Assembly (NCBI RefSeq): GCF_028389875.1
Contig: NC_084666.1
Location: 26,754,308-26,818,307 of the forward strand
Direction: 5' to 3'
Length of the DNA: 64,000 bases
DNA from: Rhea pennata
Lineage: Eukaryota > Chordata > Aves > Rheiformes > Rheidae
Positions 12,501 through 25,722 of this stretch are shown here, piece after piece. Position numbers and translations under genes: made by a program. The notes below the pieces were generated by a model, which had not been told where the DNA came from, did not search any database, and saw nothing but the letters and a program-made list of their open reading frames with translations. Each line of letters starts with the position of its first letter. Positions within the stretch are counted from its first letter, which is position 1.

Positions 12501-15500
12501 TTTGAATAAATAAATAAATAAAACAGCACACCAATCCACAGTCTCTTCTTAAATGAAATAGTTTAACACTTAAAGAAAAAAATAACCCTTTTCAGTCTAA
12601 CTTCTTATTTAGCAGATCTCATTAAGTGAAGGTCTAGAAAATCAGATGGACAAGTGCTACTTGTATCTTCCTGATTCTTGTTATAAAAACAAATGTTATG
12701 ATAAACTAGCAGACAAAATTGTCTTCACGACATTCAGATATTTGTGTTATTGCTTTGCATTTTCCTGCATTTTGAGTGATTTTAAGGCAGTATAAGAGCA
12801 AGATTTTATAAAAGAAAAAAATGTAATTAGAGTCTAGTGAGATGCCAACATACATGGATCAATCATTCCAGAAGAACCCCTGCACCGGGAATCTGCAATA
12901 GGTTTTCTTTTCTCTGTGTGTGTGCGTTCTGTATTTATCTACCAGACATGGCCAGACTCTTTCAGCCTCTTTCCTCCACAGAATCTTGAACATTATATCA
13001 ATCAGGCATATTTTATCACAGAATTTTGCCACACAGGTTTCTCTCTGGCAATTAAATCTAGATTTGTCTAGATTTCTAGATTGAATTTGTCTTCCAGGTT
13101 TGCCAATTAAATCACTCCCTTTTATCTGTCCTCTTTTTGTCCTACATCCTAGTTTATGATAAAACTTGCCATGAAAGCCTAAAAAATAGAAAGTTTACTT
13201 ACCATACCCTTGTAGTACTGCATGGAAGAAAATGGGCAGACTAGTAAGTGTCCCAATATGGCATTTTAAAGATAATAATATGAACTGAGTGTGTTTTCTC
13301 CAGTGAGTGGATCCTGCATGCATGCTTTATGCAAAGTAATCGATTAATTAGCAAAGCCAGAGTGCATAGTGGAAGATGGTAACCAACAGGAGAATACATG
13401 ACATATAAGAAGCAGATTAAACGTAAATAAAGTCAGAGTATAGGTCCCTTGGATTCAGAGTTAAACTCCATGGTGTGCCTTTTAATTTCTAGAACACAGT
13501 TACTCTTACTATATCAGACTGATTTGAAGAAAGAAACAACAAATCTAGTGCTGAACTGAGCTGTGTGGCTGGACATCGATGAGTGCATTTCAGTTACAGC
13601 AACGTCCCACTTATCTATAGGAGTGCCAGGAATCTTTCTAGAGGAGTAAAGGCAAAAGTGCTGTTTTTTGGGGGGTCTCGGCTTCAGTCAACGGAGGAAA
13701 TGTTTGTAAGAGTGGCAAGTTCTTCCTCTCATGCTGTTCTCCCATCTCCTTTTGAACCTGCATAGAAGAAGGAACTGTGAAACACAGATTGCTGCTTCAT
13801 GGCATATGTACAGGAAGTCTAAGAAACCAAAAACTTTCTCAGAAACCTTTTAATGCTCTAACTTTGGGGTTGCTTTGCCTATCACTTGACCAAAGAGTGA
13901 GATATGCAAAATTCTCCCTTCCACGGTCGTGGGTGGAGCTCTCTTACATTTCTGTTTTCTTTATGGACCACTCCTGAGCTCTTTGGTTGGCTGCAACAGT
14001 CAGAAGCTTCACCGATGTGTGACAGAAGTAAGTCTTTATGGAGCCCAGTTCTCCAGTACTGCAAAGCACCACAGAACACGTTACAGCACGCTCTTGTGCA
14101 CTCCACTCTTGTGCAGCTGTAAGGGGAACGTAACATTCAGACAAGCTGAGGAGCTTGGGAAAGTTTGCATGGCAGAGCTCTGCTTAAATGAGATTTGGAT
14201 GCCCTCAATAACTACGAATCACATCTAAAGGATAGATTGATCAACATATTGATTTTTGGTATGGGGATTTATGGTCACTATGTTTCTGAGAAATGGAGAG
14301 CATTAAGGTAACATATTGAAAGTGCTTGTGGTCTTTTCCTTCATATTCTATCTTAAGGTCATGGTAAACAATAGCAACAGTTCACGCATCTATCTTTACT
14401 GACAATCCAAAACTTTCACCGTAACTTACTTTTAGTCTCTTCAATCACTTACAATTTCATTTCCATTCAAAATCACTCAGAGTGAAGTAGAATTCGTAGA
14501 ATTTGTACATCTATCATTAAAGGATATAATTCTTTCTTGCAGTCTGTTCCCCAGTGTTTTTCCTTCATTATAGTTACTAAGAAAATAACTTTCTCAAGCA
14601 CTGTATTAGCCATAGTTTTGTCTGATCTTCACATTCTTGCAGATGGCCTCAGCGAGCTCTGGAGTGCATTCCCACAGCTGCTTCCACCACCCACTGTGGA
14701 GGACTCTGAGACTGATGGGTTTGGTCCAAATATGTTTCTCAAAAATGTACGAGGAAGCAGCTGCAAACCGATGCAGGTCTGATGAAGAGCCTGGGAGTGA
14801 GAAGGAAACAGTTAAAAGGAGGAGGGCAATATTTGCCCTTCCTCCTAGTGATCTACCATTAGGCTATGTTATCAAGGGGATTCAAGACTCAAGAACAGAT
14901 CCTGACTTATGGGAATACAGAGCACAGACTGCATTTTCATATATTATGTAGGATCAGAAGCTAAAGGAAAGTTACATTTTTATTAATTAATCAGCTGTAA
15001 ATCTGCTTGTTATAAGTGCTTAAGGGATCTATACTATTCTTTCTAGGCTCCAACCTGATGTGGATATTAATGAGAGTTATGTGAGCATAGTTATGGTGGT
15101 ATTAATTTAGTCATAGAAAAACATCCTTCTCTTCTAAGTAATCTGATTTTTTAGATCAAGGGACACAGGTTTATCCTTTTTCATCAACAGATATGCCTGT
15201 AGTTTTCACTTGCTAAATATAATATGATATTTATTTCAGTATATAATATGGACTTTTATTTCCTTATTGTTCTTAACATTTGGAAAAGTTTGATCCTGAA
15301 TACAATACACTTGTACATTATTGGAATGATTTCATAATGAAAATTCCCTCCTATGGGAAACAGAACTGCAGATGTAAAATATTTTTCCAGTGACTCATCA
15401 TATTCCTACTTGATTTTGAAACTCTGTTACAAATTGTTATTACCTGGAGTTATAATCCCCTAACCACACCTTATACCTGTGTTGCCGTAAAATTCTGCTA

Positions 15501-18500
15501 TTTTAGGAGCTTCATTTTGGTTGCAGGTAGAGGTTGTGTATGTTAACTTTCTACTAACTCTTACCAGTACAGTCAGAGTATAAGCAAATACGGTCGGAGT
15601 ATAGGCAAGAAAAAGCATTCTACCCTTTTCCAAGCATTTCTTGGTTAATTAACATGGAAAGAACATCCCCTGAAATCTGTTTTGTCCCTACAGACAGCTA
15701 ATATATTTAAGATGCAGTTGGTCCATGATGGAGAGTGTAGCTCTTATATCCCCTCCTTTATGCAGACATACATGACAATCTTTCATCTTGTTCTTAATGA
15801 AAGAAAAGCTCAGACAAAAATGCAAGACTAAAATCTACTTTAATCTATTGCAGAGAATGGAACTGTAAAGGTTGTTACAGCAGTCAAAAGTTTTCATATA
15901 TATTGCAGAGCAGTACACCATCCAGCTAACAAAAGGCTTGATGCTACTGCTTCCTGGTAAAAATCCTTCTTAAATCCCCAAAATAAGACTCAATCCCTAG
16001 CATAATACTATCTGAAAAGAAAAATATGGCCTGCTAATATCCTACCTTTAGCTGGGATGAAGGAAGATTTCATTTACTGTTTATCAGTGTTCATGTCCAT
16101 GCCTTTTCTGTACAGATGGAAATGTAGTTAAGCAGAAGCTATTTGGGGACTATAGGCAGACTGGCAAAGACAAACAGCAAGATATGAAAACAATTCTAAC
16201 TAAATTCCAGCTGAAATAGTTTTATGTGTTAGAAATGACAGTACAAACTAGCTCCAAATCCAGGGTGAATCCTCTCTTCAATTGTTGTCGGTTTTATTTT
16301 TGCAGTTACTAATCTTGAATTCCTGTTAATAAGAGCTCTTAATCAAATAGTTGTTTTATATTTCACTTACATATAAATGGATGGCTGACCAGGGAGGAAG
16401 AAAAACAAGATGTCAAATTACTGAATCTGAAAGTCTGTCGAACCTTCAAAACCATGTTTAATGAGGCAATGTCAGTGGTGGCTTCTATCACTTACTTGTC
16501 TGGTTCCCATACTAATAAATGAGTTTGATGTCTCCCATGCTATTGACACAGTGTGACCTTGAGTTAGGGAGGATGTTTTGTTTTCTATTAAACATGGTAC
16601 ATTTCTGCAGTCTTCCAGAAGTGTGTTACAAAATATTGAGATCAAGAAATTAAATGTTGAAATACATGTGTCTAGATTTACGTACGTACTTTTCCTTGAA
16701 GGCTAGATAAATCAGGGATCCACGAAAATGGACAAAAACAAGGGAAAGAAAAATGCCTTCCCACAGGATCTTTACACAAGTCTAGAGTCTTGAAGTCCCT
16801 GCTTAGCACTAGCAATTAAGCTCGACAAAAGGCAAGTATGGAAGTAAAACAAAATATATGAACATGCTACAGACTTCATGGTGTTAACTTCTCTGCATGC
16901 TGTCTTATTCTTTGGCTCTGCTACTCCTCTTACTCGTATCATGAGGACTCTTATCCACCTACACTGCACTGTAAGGTCTAGGTCTAGGACTGACACTGCT
17001 CTTTTCCACAGAAAAACCTACTTAAGAGTGACTGCCTCTGCTCCTGACATGGAAAGTCTTGTTATCTGCTTAACAAAAGAAAAGAATTGAGTTGAAGTAG
17101 TTTAAAGTAGGTACCTTATTGTTGTTTAATTTACAAGATGAACAAAATAAATGCTGTTTTAGGACGGTGCATCTCTGGAGCCCTTTGAATCCTCTGCAGA
17201 TGAACTAAAGAGTCATGGCAGATTTTTCTATTTTGGAATCTGCCCCTTTCCCTTACAGCTTTCACTGAAACCTTGAAGTTGGACATAAGGAAATGTTTTC
17301 AGGTCAACTAGTGTGTCCCATGCCAGGCTTGGGTTATGTTCACTGGTATTGTGCCAGTTTTCTAGCCACCTCCAGAGCAGCAGCTTATTTTTTCTCTTTG
17401 TCAAGGATGGTGTCTTACTGGCAAGAATAGTATGAAAAAAAAATACTGCAGAATTTTCTGTGGAGGCCAGCCAAAGGGAAAGATTTGAGTAAGAGAAAGA
17501 GAGGAAACAAAGGGTGAAATAATGTAGAAAAGTAGGAAGGAAATATGGTGCTAGCACAGGAAGATAAAGAAGACATTAAACATTTGCAAACAGAAAATGA
17601 ACATGAAATATAATAAAAATTGGAAAAAAATAAAATCCTAAAATGGAAATTCCTGGTAAAATAAAAAGGAGAAATTCTTTTAAAAATATTAAAATAATGA
17701 TATGCTAGCATATAAGTGCTAGAAAAACAAGGTAAGAAAACCTTGTCTTCTTTTTATTTTTATTTTTTCCATTCTTTGGTATTTTCCTGCCTTGTACCAA
17801 TGAAATTCTTTCCCACCCTGTTTTTTTTTCTGAATCACTTCTTTTTTTCTCCTACTTTTTAGCCAGGTATTTAAGCAGTATTTTACTAGATTATTGGGGC
17901 TTCCTCACACTACTGCATTCTTCTTGTGGTTCATCTACTTTTATTATGCATCAGTGCAGTGATTTACTCACTAACATAATAAGACCTTTGGCTATTTAGT
18001 ATGAGCTTTAGTTTTCATACTTCTTTTTTAAATGATTTTTCTTTCCTGTTCAAAGAAATGGATTACAGTAACAGAGATTCAAAGAGTGTACAAGGACAAA
18101 AAAAAAAAACAATCTGTATTTCAAATGAAAAGAGAATTGCTGGTAACTTGCTTACCTTGGGATATCTGAAATGATAATAAAGCTTTCGTTATTAATCTGG
18201 GAATAAATGTATTGGACAGTGAAGGACAGGCAATAATTCTGAATCAGCCCTCTTCTGTAAAAGTGTTAATTATTTCAGAGGAGTATAGCTATAATCCAAG
18301 CCTCTCAATATATGCATTATTAAGCACAGTAAAAATATAGGCCTTCGCCAAGATCTTCAAGAGTAATTTTTTCAAGTTTTATTTGGCCTAACTGTCCTTA
18401 AATTCTCTCTGCCTTGCTGAAATATATTTTTGTACTGCCACACACAGAGGTGACACTGTGACCATGAAAACTTGGGTCACTCATAAATAACTCTTTTCCT

Positions 18501-21500
18501 CCCAGAAAATTGTTTTGTCAGGTCTTTTTTGTTCAGTTTTGGCATTTGTAATTCCCAGCATAAATATGACAACATTCTTCTGAAAAGAATTATTAGGACA
18601 TTGAGTCTAAAATTGTGAAACTGTAAAAAACAATATTACAAACATTCCGTTCTGGAGTGTGTATGTACATCTGTACTGCTGTATCACCACGAAGCTGCAC
18701 AAGCTATCAAGTACTTCTTGATACACTTTCAACATGTGTAGAAAACTAAGAATTTGTATTGGAAAGGCTAAAAGAAGGATAAGGAGAGTCCAACGAATCA
18801 CTAACGTCCTACAGCCCTGTAGTGACTGGGAATTTGTTTGGTGAAGATTCCCAGGATATCAGTTCTGGTTGCTTGTTATTACAGGCAACCACATCAAACC
18901 AAGTCTTTTAGATTTTTCTTAGATAAAGTCTCCATTCCTTTTTCATTACTATATTATACCAGCATCTAATCATTATCTGGTGGCGCCCAATGAGTTATTT
19001 AATAAAAAAGCAAATATTTCTTCTACTCTATCATTTCTAACAGAAGATTCCACCATTTATAGAATGAATCTTGTTGTAAGTTCCTCAGTTCATGCCCTCA
19101 CATTCAATGTTATCAAATTTCATCTTTACTTTAGTCTAAGGCCCATTCTTTTGTATGACATTCCAGTCCTTCTCTAAAGTGAAAATATTTCCTATCTCTT
19201 CTCACATTTTACAAAAATTGTGGAAGCACTTTCAAAGTTGCAATACTATCTGTATGCTTTTTCTAATACAGACAAGATCTACATATAGAGAAGTGTGCAA
19301 TAGCTTCCCTGACTGAGATTACAGATTTCTTCTTCTCTTCAGAAACGGTGGCAAGCAAAAGAGCCAGCAGAAAACCCAGTCTCACACATCAGTGCTAGTT
19401 GTTCTTTCCATACCATCTTTCACAAACTTTTCCACATACCTTTTATCAAAATCGGTAAAAATTCAAGATGGGCTTTCCAGACAACTTTTTTACAAGGATT
19501 TTATGTCCAGTCAAAAGAACTTATGTTTCAAACATAATTCTTCTACTGAGAGAAGGGAATTTTCTGCCACCAATACCAAGGTCTCTAATATTGTCTCCAT
19601 TGTCTCTAATATTGGCAGGGAAGGTGCAATAATTAACACAAACCCTTGGAACAGTCTTCCAAGAAACGCACTAGCTTATAGATGAAAAAATGTGCCACAA
19701 GTCCTTACAATATGTACATAAATAAACAGAATCCATAGAACAGCATAAGCTTTCAAAACTCACTAGTCTCTTCTGGATATCTGAAAAGTAACTCTCACCA
19801 AATCCCACATACGTCTGCAGCCAGATGCGGAGACTATAACTGAGTACTGCACTGAATTTGTTTTCCTGTGTGATTTTGCTTCTAGGATCATCTTTCTCCT
19901 AACATTTCTCTAGGTTAACACCTCTGAGGTAGTTTCATTAGTGGTAACAACAATGAGAGTGCTGTTTCGAGCAGGAGATACCAACCATTTAAATATCACC
20001 CTGCTTAAAGCTTAGAGTAAACAAAAGAAAGACAATAAGCTGGTTAGATTCCCCGTAGCCATTACACCTTGCCTACATCTATGCTCCATTCTAAATACTG
20101 AATATAATCCTCAGGACAAAGCTGAAATGTTCGGGCTGTTGCTTAGATACTACTTTCACGGGCTTCATACGAAAAATCTATGTATACAGGCAAATAAGTA
20201 GATAAGCATTAATAGGTTGAACCTACAATGGACAAACACAAATCACTTCTTTACAACGTATTTGGGGAAGGAGGGAACAAGTGTGGGATATGTAGAATAT
20301 TACACTATGCAAAATAAAAATACATATATTGGATTCTCTGCTGGGATGTCTCCTCCATGCACAGATATTTGGAGCCCATCTGTCTTAATGAAAATAAGAT
20401 ATGGTCAGAATGTGCATGAATTTGAGTCAGTCAGTTTATCTATGTGTATTCTTGCTGTACTAGGATACATATCAGAATATTGTGTTTGTCTGCCTATACA
20501 GCAGTCTGTTATAATTTGTGACTTTGAAATAACATATCAAAACTGAGATCATATCCTGAAGTTAGAAAATCACCTTAAAGTAACGTATACTATGGGCTTT
20601 ATTTTCTAACCCAAAGGAGTTAAATTTGCAATGATTCACATATTCTATTCAGAATGCCCAAATTATATCTAGTGAAAACTGCTGTACTAAAAATAGATGC
20701 TGCTCTGCATAAATATTAGATTGGTTCCTGCTAAGCCATTTCCTCAGTAGAAAAAATGAAAAAGCAATTTTGATATGTGTTCTGCTTTGCTAATATTCAA
20801 AAATTAATTTGTTAAATGTTTAATATCAATAATTCATGGCTTGGAGCAACACACACTGAACAAAATGAGTTTTAAGTAAAAGCTGACAGTTACTACATCA
20901 CAATACCAGAGAATTATCTATTGTGTAGTTATGGTGACACACACTAGACTTGTGATACACACAACAAATTATATAGGATTTTTGAGTAACACCATTTTTC
21001 TCTATTGAGCAAAATGAAATGACTACACAATTTACTACTTTTTGCCTTTTGTTATATTTTTTGTTAATCTCCTGAAGAATAACTGTGTGCTTTGCATTAG
21101 AAAAACAATTGTGAAAGCAACAGAAGCAGAGAAGAATTCAATATCCAGATTATATTGGTGGAAAAAAAAAATAGATAGTAAAATAATTTTGGAAGAGAGA
21201 GAACAGTTATACTTTGTAAATCATTTCACAATCCTCCAAAATTTCCTCTGCTTGAACTAGCTTTTAATTGTTTATTTGGTCCTGCCTTACACATTATTTT
21301 TTTTCAGCTTGTCATTTATTTCATATAATTACTGCAATCATTAAAAAACATCAGTCAAGATATTTAAAATGGCAAATCAATCTAATTATCTACATTAAAT
21401 CTACTTTCCATCAATTTCCACCACAAAAGCATAAAAACTGCCTGTTGTATACCACTTCTATTGCAGCTTCAAGGTAAATTCTTCTATGTATGCACCAAAT

Positions 21501-21740
21501 TTTATATTTCTGAAGCTGAATCTTTTGCCATGTAGTGAAGAGGGACAGAGCAACTACTAGCAAAAGTTACTATCTTTAAAATCCTTCTATGAAGTGTTAT
21601 AATAACAGGGATCATACACCTTACATTATATACATATTTGCAAAATTATCCTATAATAGATTATCACTTTCCAGACATAGGTTTTGATGAAAGGCATTGA
21701 ATTTTAAAGATTGATTTCTGTGTTTGTTTTCATGAGAATT
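9562..21740. other. intergenic, no gene recognised
   Basis: AT-rich sequence without a supportable coding exon. The open frames near 13.9-14.2 kb and 14.5-14.95 kb overlap one another in several frames and strands and show no known domain. An (AAAT)n run lies at 12505-12523. A few short imperfect duplications occur, for example a 21-bp-spaced pair at about 15570-15610. Confidence 0.6.
12505..12523. repeat. (AAAT)n microsatellite
   Basis: About four and a half copies of a tetranucleotide AAAT unit. Confidence 0.8.
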
Positions 21741-21793
21741 CCTCTCCTCTCCTCTCCTCTCCTCTCCTCTCTTCTCCTCTCCTCTCCTCTCCT
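21741..21793. repeat. (CCTCT)n pentanucleotide repeat
   Basis: About ten copies of CCTCT with a single interruption near 21771. The strand is purely pyrimidine, so the tract is a homopurine-homopyrimidine repeat of the type able to adopt triplex structure. It is surrounded by ordinary AT-rich sequence. Confidence 0.95.
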
Positions 21794-24116
21794 TTGCTCC
21801 GTATAGTTAAATATTATCACTAACTAAAGCAACGTCCAGTCAGGTTCAGCTGATGTCTATCATCTAGAAAATGGTAACAATTACTGTCCCAAATTATTAT
21901 TTTTATTATATATTCTCTAACGGATATTTGTACTAATAAACACTAAACATAGAATCTGAAAATTCAAGATTAAAAATATTGTTTTATTTGCTATTGCTTG
22001 TGATCATTCAGCAGGTCTCAGGCTGGTTTCAGTGGCTTGTTTCTCAAGATGATATGGCTCCTGAGAAATTAATGTAAGTCAGAACAAAACAAGTATTTCA
22101 TCAGAGCATTCAAGCTGCTTTTCTCCTGTTGAAAATCTTTTATTATAGGTTCATCTTCAGAGATAAATTCATCTTACATTTGTTTCAATCAAGAAACTAT
22201 CATGTCTTTTGTCAAAAATCACCAGATTTTCTGTTTAAGCCAATTAAATACAACAAAAGAGCATTCACCATCCTTTATACTCAGCAAACCAGTTTGGCTA
22301 AGTCTGTGCTTGAGTATTTATTAATAAAAGTAGCTGCCTTTCAAGAATGCAAGAAATGGGCATATAGACATAACGAGAAGCTCTGGCTATTTTTAATTTA
22401 TTGGGAAAGTACCATCTATTCACTTTTCATTCATTTGTTCATTCATTACACTATTCTTATAATATTTACACTCATCATGAATAATGCAGTCACTGAAAAC
22501 TGCAATTCAGCAATTCAGTATGTCTAAATTTAAGCATATGAGATGTCCCTTTGAAGTCATGGATCTTAGGGGTCAGAGAACAATTTCAAATCTCATCACA
22601 GGCTGACATTAGTTCAAAAATACAATTTCATAAATTCTTTGAATAACAAACACATTCTTAAAATCATCAGTGACTCATGCAAAAATCATGAGCAAATAAC
22701 TCACTAATAAATTTGTTACATGACGTATTCCTAGAAAATTCATTAACCAGTGTTTCTTACAATAGCAACACACACCTTAGCATACTTAATGTCCTGTATA
22801 AAGAATGGAAATGCTGATCGATTTTTTTAACAAAGAAGAGATTTAAATCTAAAACATATAACCACATGTTTTATGTACTCTCTCTGAGACAAAATTATAT
22901 AAGACAGTGGACCAGTAAATGAAAATACTCAGTTTCCCACAACTGTTTGGCTAGTTGAACATATCACTGCTCAATCTGTTGATCAGATGTTAAGTCAAGA
23001 TAAAAACTTAAAACATCCTCTATAAAAACACTTCTAAGACACAATTTCTAGAATGGTCTACTGCATTTCTACAGGAGGTGGGAGACTAGTTCAAACTACA
23101 AGGTTGTACAAGCTGTCTTCAAGGAGGGTTTGTCTGGACAGATCCTTTAGTGAATCCATTTGCGGCAGGACAATAAGAAGCTTATATGACATATTTCATA
23201 TAATTTCTTTCTACAAATAATAGAAACTTTAACATGAATTGATTTCCATTGTCACACACAATCTGTTTGGGAGCTCTCTTGAGCACAGGAGTCTTAAGAA
23301 TTCACAATCTGTGCTGAAATAGCTGAATTCATATGGCATAATTCAAGCCATTTACATTAGTCATCCACCAATATGTATGTACATATGTATATGTATTTAT
23401 TCTAGAAGTGATTCCTGTAATTTAGGAGGAATGCTTATCATGGAATAGGAGGACTTCAGCAACTAAACTGACTTTTGAAGGGCAGCATCTAGGGAAGTCA
23501 TTTTAAGGTGAACAGAAACCCCAAGTTTGAGCGAAAGCAAGGATGCAGTCAGGTATGAGAAGCCAGCAGCAGTAATTTTCCAAGAAGAGATTGTTCAGGG
23601 AGAACAGAGAAAGCTACTTATCCTCTTTTGTTAGTTTTTGTAAAAAGAAACAAGAGACTCATTATTTGCAGCCAGGTACAGGTGTTGGTTAAACTTTTTA
23701 ACTCCCCAGACTAATCTAAGAGCTTCTTTGTCAATCTGAGAAAATCTGGAAGAGAAGAAATTTAGAAGCAAAGTCAATGGCCCTTTGAATATGATCTTCC
23801 ATTACATATGAATTATTACTCTTCTTCCATATGGAGAATCAGCTCAAGGTAACTTTAACTGTGCTTCAATGTATGCACTTTTGATGATATAACCCATCTG
23901 TTAGAAACTTTTTGAAGGCATGTGTACCAACGTTTCATGTCTGAAAATCAGCACGGAGGATGCAATATTCCCAGTGTGCTTACCAAGAGCGAAAGTTAAC
24001 AACTGAGCCTTCCCAGCTTGCTCCTTGTGTAATAGGTGTGCCTTAAATTAACCTTCTACTCAGTCAGGAACATATATAAAAGGTATTAGACTCACACAGA
24101 GACTTAGGCCCAACAC
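21794..24116. other. intergenic, no gene recognised
   Basis: AT-rich. The plus-strand frame at 22129-22527 is Ile/Phe/Tyr-rich with no recognisable domain, as expected for random AT-rich sequence. Nothing else is supportable. Confidence 0.55.
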
Positions 24117-24642
24117 TGTTGTTAGGGTGCATGTGCAGGTAGTCAGCCCTGACATGTGGCTACACTAACAAGCTAACAAAAATTATAGGACACTACGTAG
24201 AACAAAATGAGAGTAATGTGTATGCAGATGCATAATCCTGACATGTGGCTACTCCAACAAGATAGCAATGTGAGAAATGGTAGAAATGAAAAATATTATG
24301 GACAGCAAAATGAGGGTACTAATTTAAAGGAATAGCTAATCAGGAGGGAAATTACCAGAGCAACCTCACAAGTACTGGAGAGGTATAAAGTCAGCAACAG
24401 TAGGGCAAGTGGGAAAGAGGAGGTTGGAGAAGACTGTTTATTTGGGAGTAGATGAGTGTGGTAAAGGGAAGAACTTGGGAAGGGAAAAAGGCAGGAAAAA
24501 AGAGAATACCAGGGGAAGTGAAGCAGTAACCACTGCTATTCGGGGGTACCTGCTGGGCAGCCCTCTGCTGATCCTGTCTGGAGCAGGAAAATAAAGCTGT
24601 AATTGTTTCGACCATATGTGTGCATGACTTATTTCTGTGACA
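24117..24642 (+). mobile_element. probable solo LTR of an endogenous retrovirus
   Basis: The block has the internal order of a retroviral LTR. It starts with TGT near 24117 and ends with ACA at 24642. It contains an imperfect direct repeat in the promoter-proximal half (24148-24178 and 24237-24269, both beginning CCTGACATGTGGCTAC, spaced 89 bp) like U3 enhancer repeats, a TATAAA box at 24384-24389, and an AATAAA signal at 24590-24595, with about 45 bp to the putative end. No gag, pol or env sequence flanks it, so it would be a solo LTR. No clear target-site duplication is visible and the exact ends are uncertain; a different retroposon cannot be excluded. Confidence 0.45.
24384..24389 (+). 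promoter_or_regulatory. TATA box of the putative LTR
   Basis: TATAAA lies about 206 bp upstream of an AATAAA hexamer within the LTR-like block. This is a workable spacing for U3-R organisation. Confidence 0.35.
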
Positions 24643-24975
24643 GGGGGTAAATGAGGTGTTTTTCCCTAAAGCTGGTGAGGCAGCACCTGGAAGGTGTGGA
24701 CCAAACATCCTAGTAGCCATGGTATTTAATTTTTAACAGAATCCATATGCAGTTAGGCATGCAAGCCCTTCACATATGATAAACAGGTTCACAAAGGCCA
24801 GCAAGTTTAACAAGCCAATCCCAAGTGTTGAGAAATATTTGATGTGTTATGCTAAGCTGAGCTCAGTATGGTTGTTAGCTGCCAAAATCAGTTGTTACTA
24901 TCCATGCACAGAGACTTAGAATGGAAGTGGTAGTGCTACATTTATTTTTTAACTCAGTACTCTAATGATTATATG

Positions 24976-25651
24976 GGATGTCCTGCACCTACGGAAAAAT
25001 AACCCCAGGCACCAGTACAAGCTGGGGGCTGACCTGCTGGAGAGCAGCTCTGCAGAGAAGGACCTGGGAGTGCTGGTGGATGACAGGTTGACCATGAGCC
25101 AGCAATGTGCCCTTGTGGCCAGGAAGGCCAATGGTCTCCTGGGGTGCATTAGGAAGAGTGTTGCCAGCAGGTCGAGGGAGGTGATCCTGCCCCTCTACTC
25201 AGCCCTGGGGAGGCCTCATCTCGAGTGCTGTGTCCAGTTCTGGGCTCCTCAGGACAAGAGAGACATGGAGCTACTGGAGAGAGTCCAGCGTAGGGCTACG
25301 AAGATGATCAGAGGGCTGGAGCACCTGCCCTACGAGGAACGGCTGCGAGAGCTGGGCCTCTTCAGCCTGGGGAAGAGAAGACTGAGGGGGGATCTTGTCA
25401 ATGTGTACAAGTACCTGAAGGGAGGGTGTCAAGGGGACGGGGACAAACTCTTTTCAGCTGTCCCATGTGACAGGACAAGAGGCAATGGCCAGAAACTGAA
25501 CCACAGGAAGTTCCACCTGACCATGAGGGGGAATTTCTTCCGTGTGAGAGTGACGGAGCACTGGACCAGGTTGCCCAGAGAGGTTGTGGAGTCTCCTTCT
25601 CTGGAGATATTCAAGGCTCACCTGGAAGTGATCCTGTCTAACATGCTCTAG
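24976..25651 (+). pseudogene. CR1 ORF2 C-terminal remnant, open frame
   Basis: An open frame continues without a stop through the CR1 fragment to TAG at 25649-25651. In order it contains the post-reverse-transcriptase segment ([18 protein letters not shown]), the conserved [15 protein letters not shown] and VQFWAPQ stretch, the [24 protein letters not shown] segment with its Arg/Lys cluster (shown here only as landmark residues), and the C-terminal [19 protein letters not shown] motif. The endonuclease and the catalytic FADD-type reverse transcriptase core are absent, so it cannot encode an active enzyme. The first codons of the open frame (from 24965) belong to flanking sequence. It is listed as a truncated remnant of a mobile element, not a host gene. 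Confidence 0.88.
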
Positions 25652-25722
25652 GTGACCCTGCTGAGCAAGGGGGTTGGACTAGATGATCTGCAGAGGTCCC
25701 TTCCAACCTTACTGATTCTATG
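24976..25722 (+). mobile_element. CR1 LINE, 5'-truncated 3' fragment
   Basis: A block much richer in G+C than its surroundings carries the 3' part of a CR1 non-LTR retrotransposon: the C-terminal portion of ORF2, then a short 3' UTR with the CR1 hallmark (GGTTGGACTAGATGATCTGC followed by GGTCCCTTCCAACC) and a final ATTCTATG octamer at 25715-25722. CR1 copies are usually 5'-truncated, have no poly-A tail and often lack target duplications, as here. The 5' junction is estimated from where similarity starts and may be off by some bases. The open reading frame across its whole length suggests that it is younger than the other CR1 pieces in the window. Confidence 0.93.

Noticed and set aside
14537..14951. 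Two overlapping plus-strand open frames of 81 and 104 codons
   Set aside because: No family recognised, no supporting acceptor or donor, and different frames compete over the same bases.
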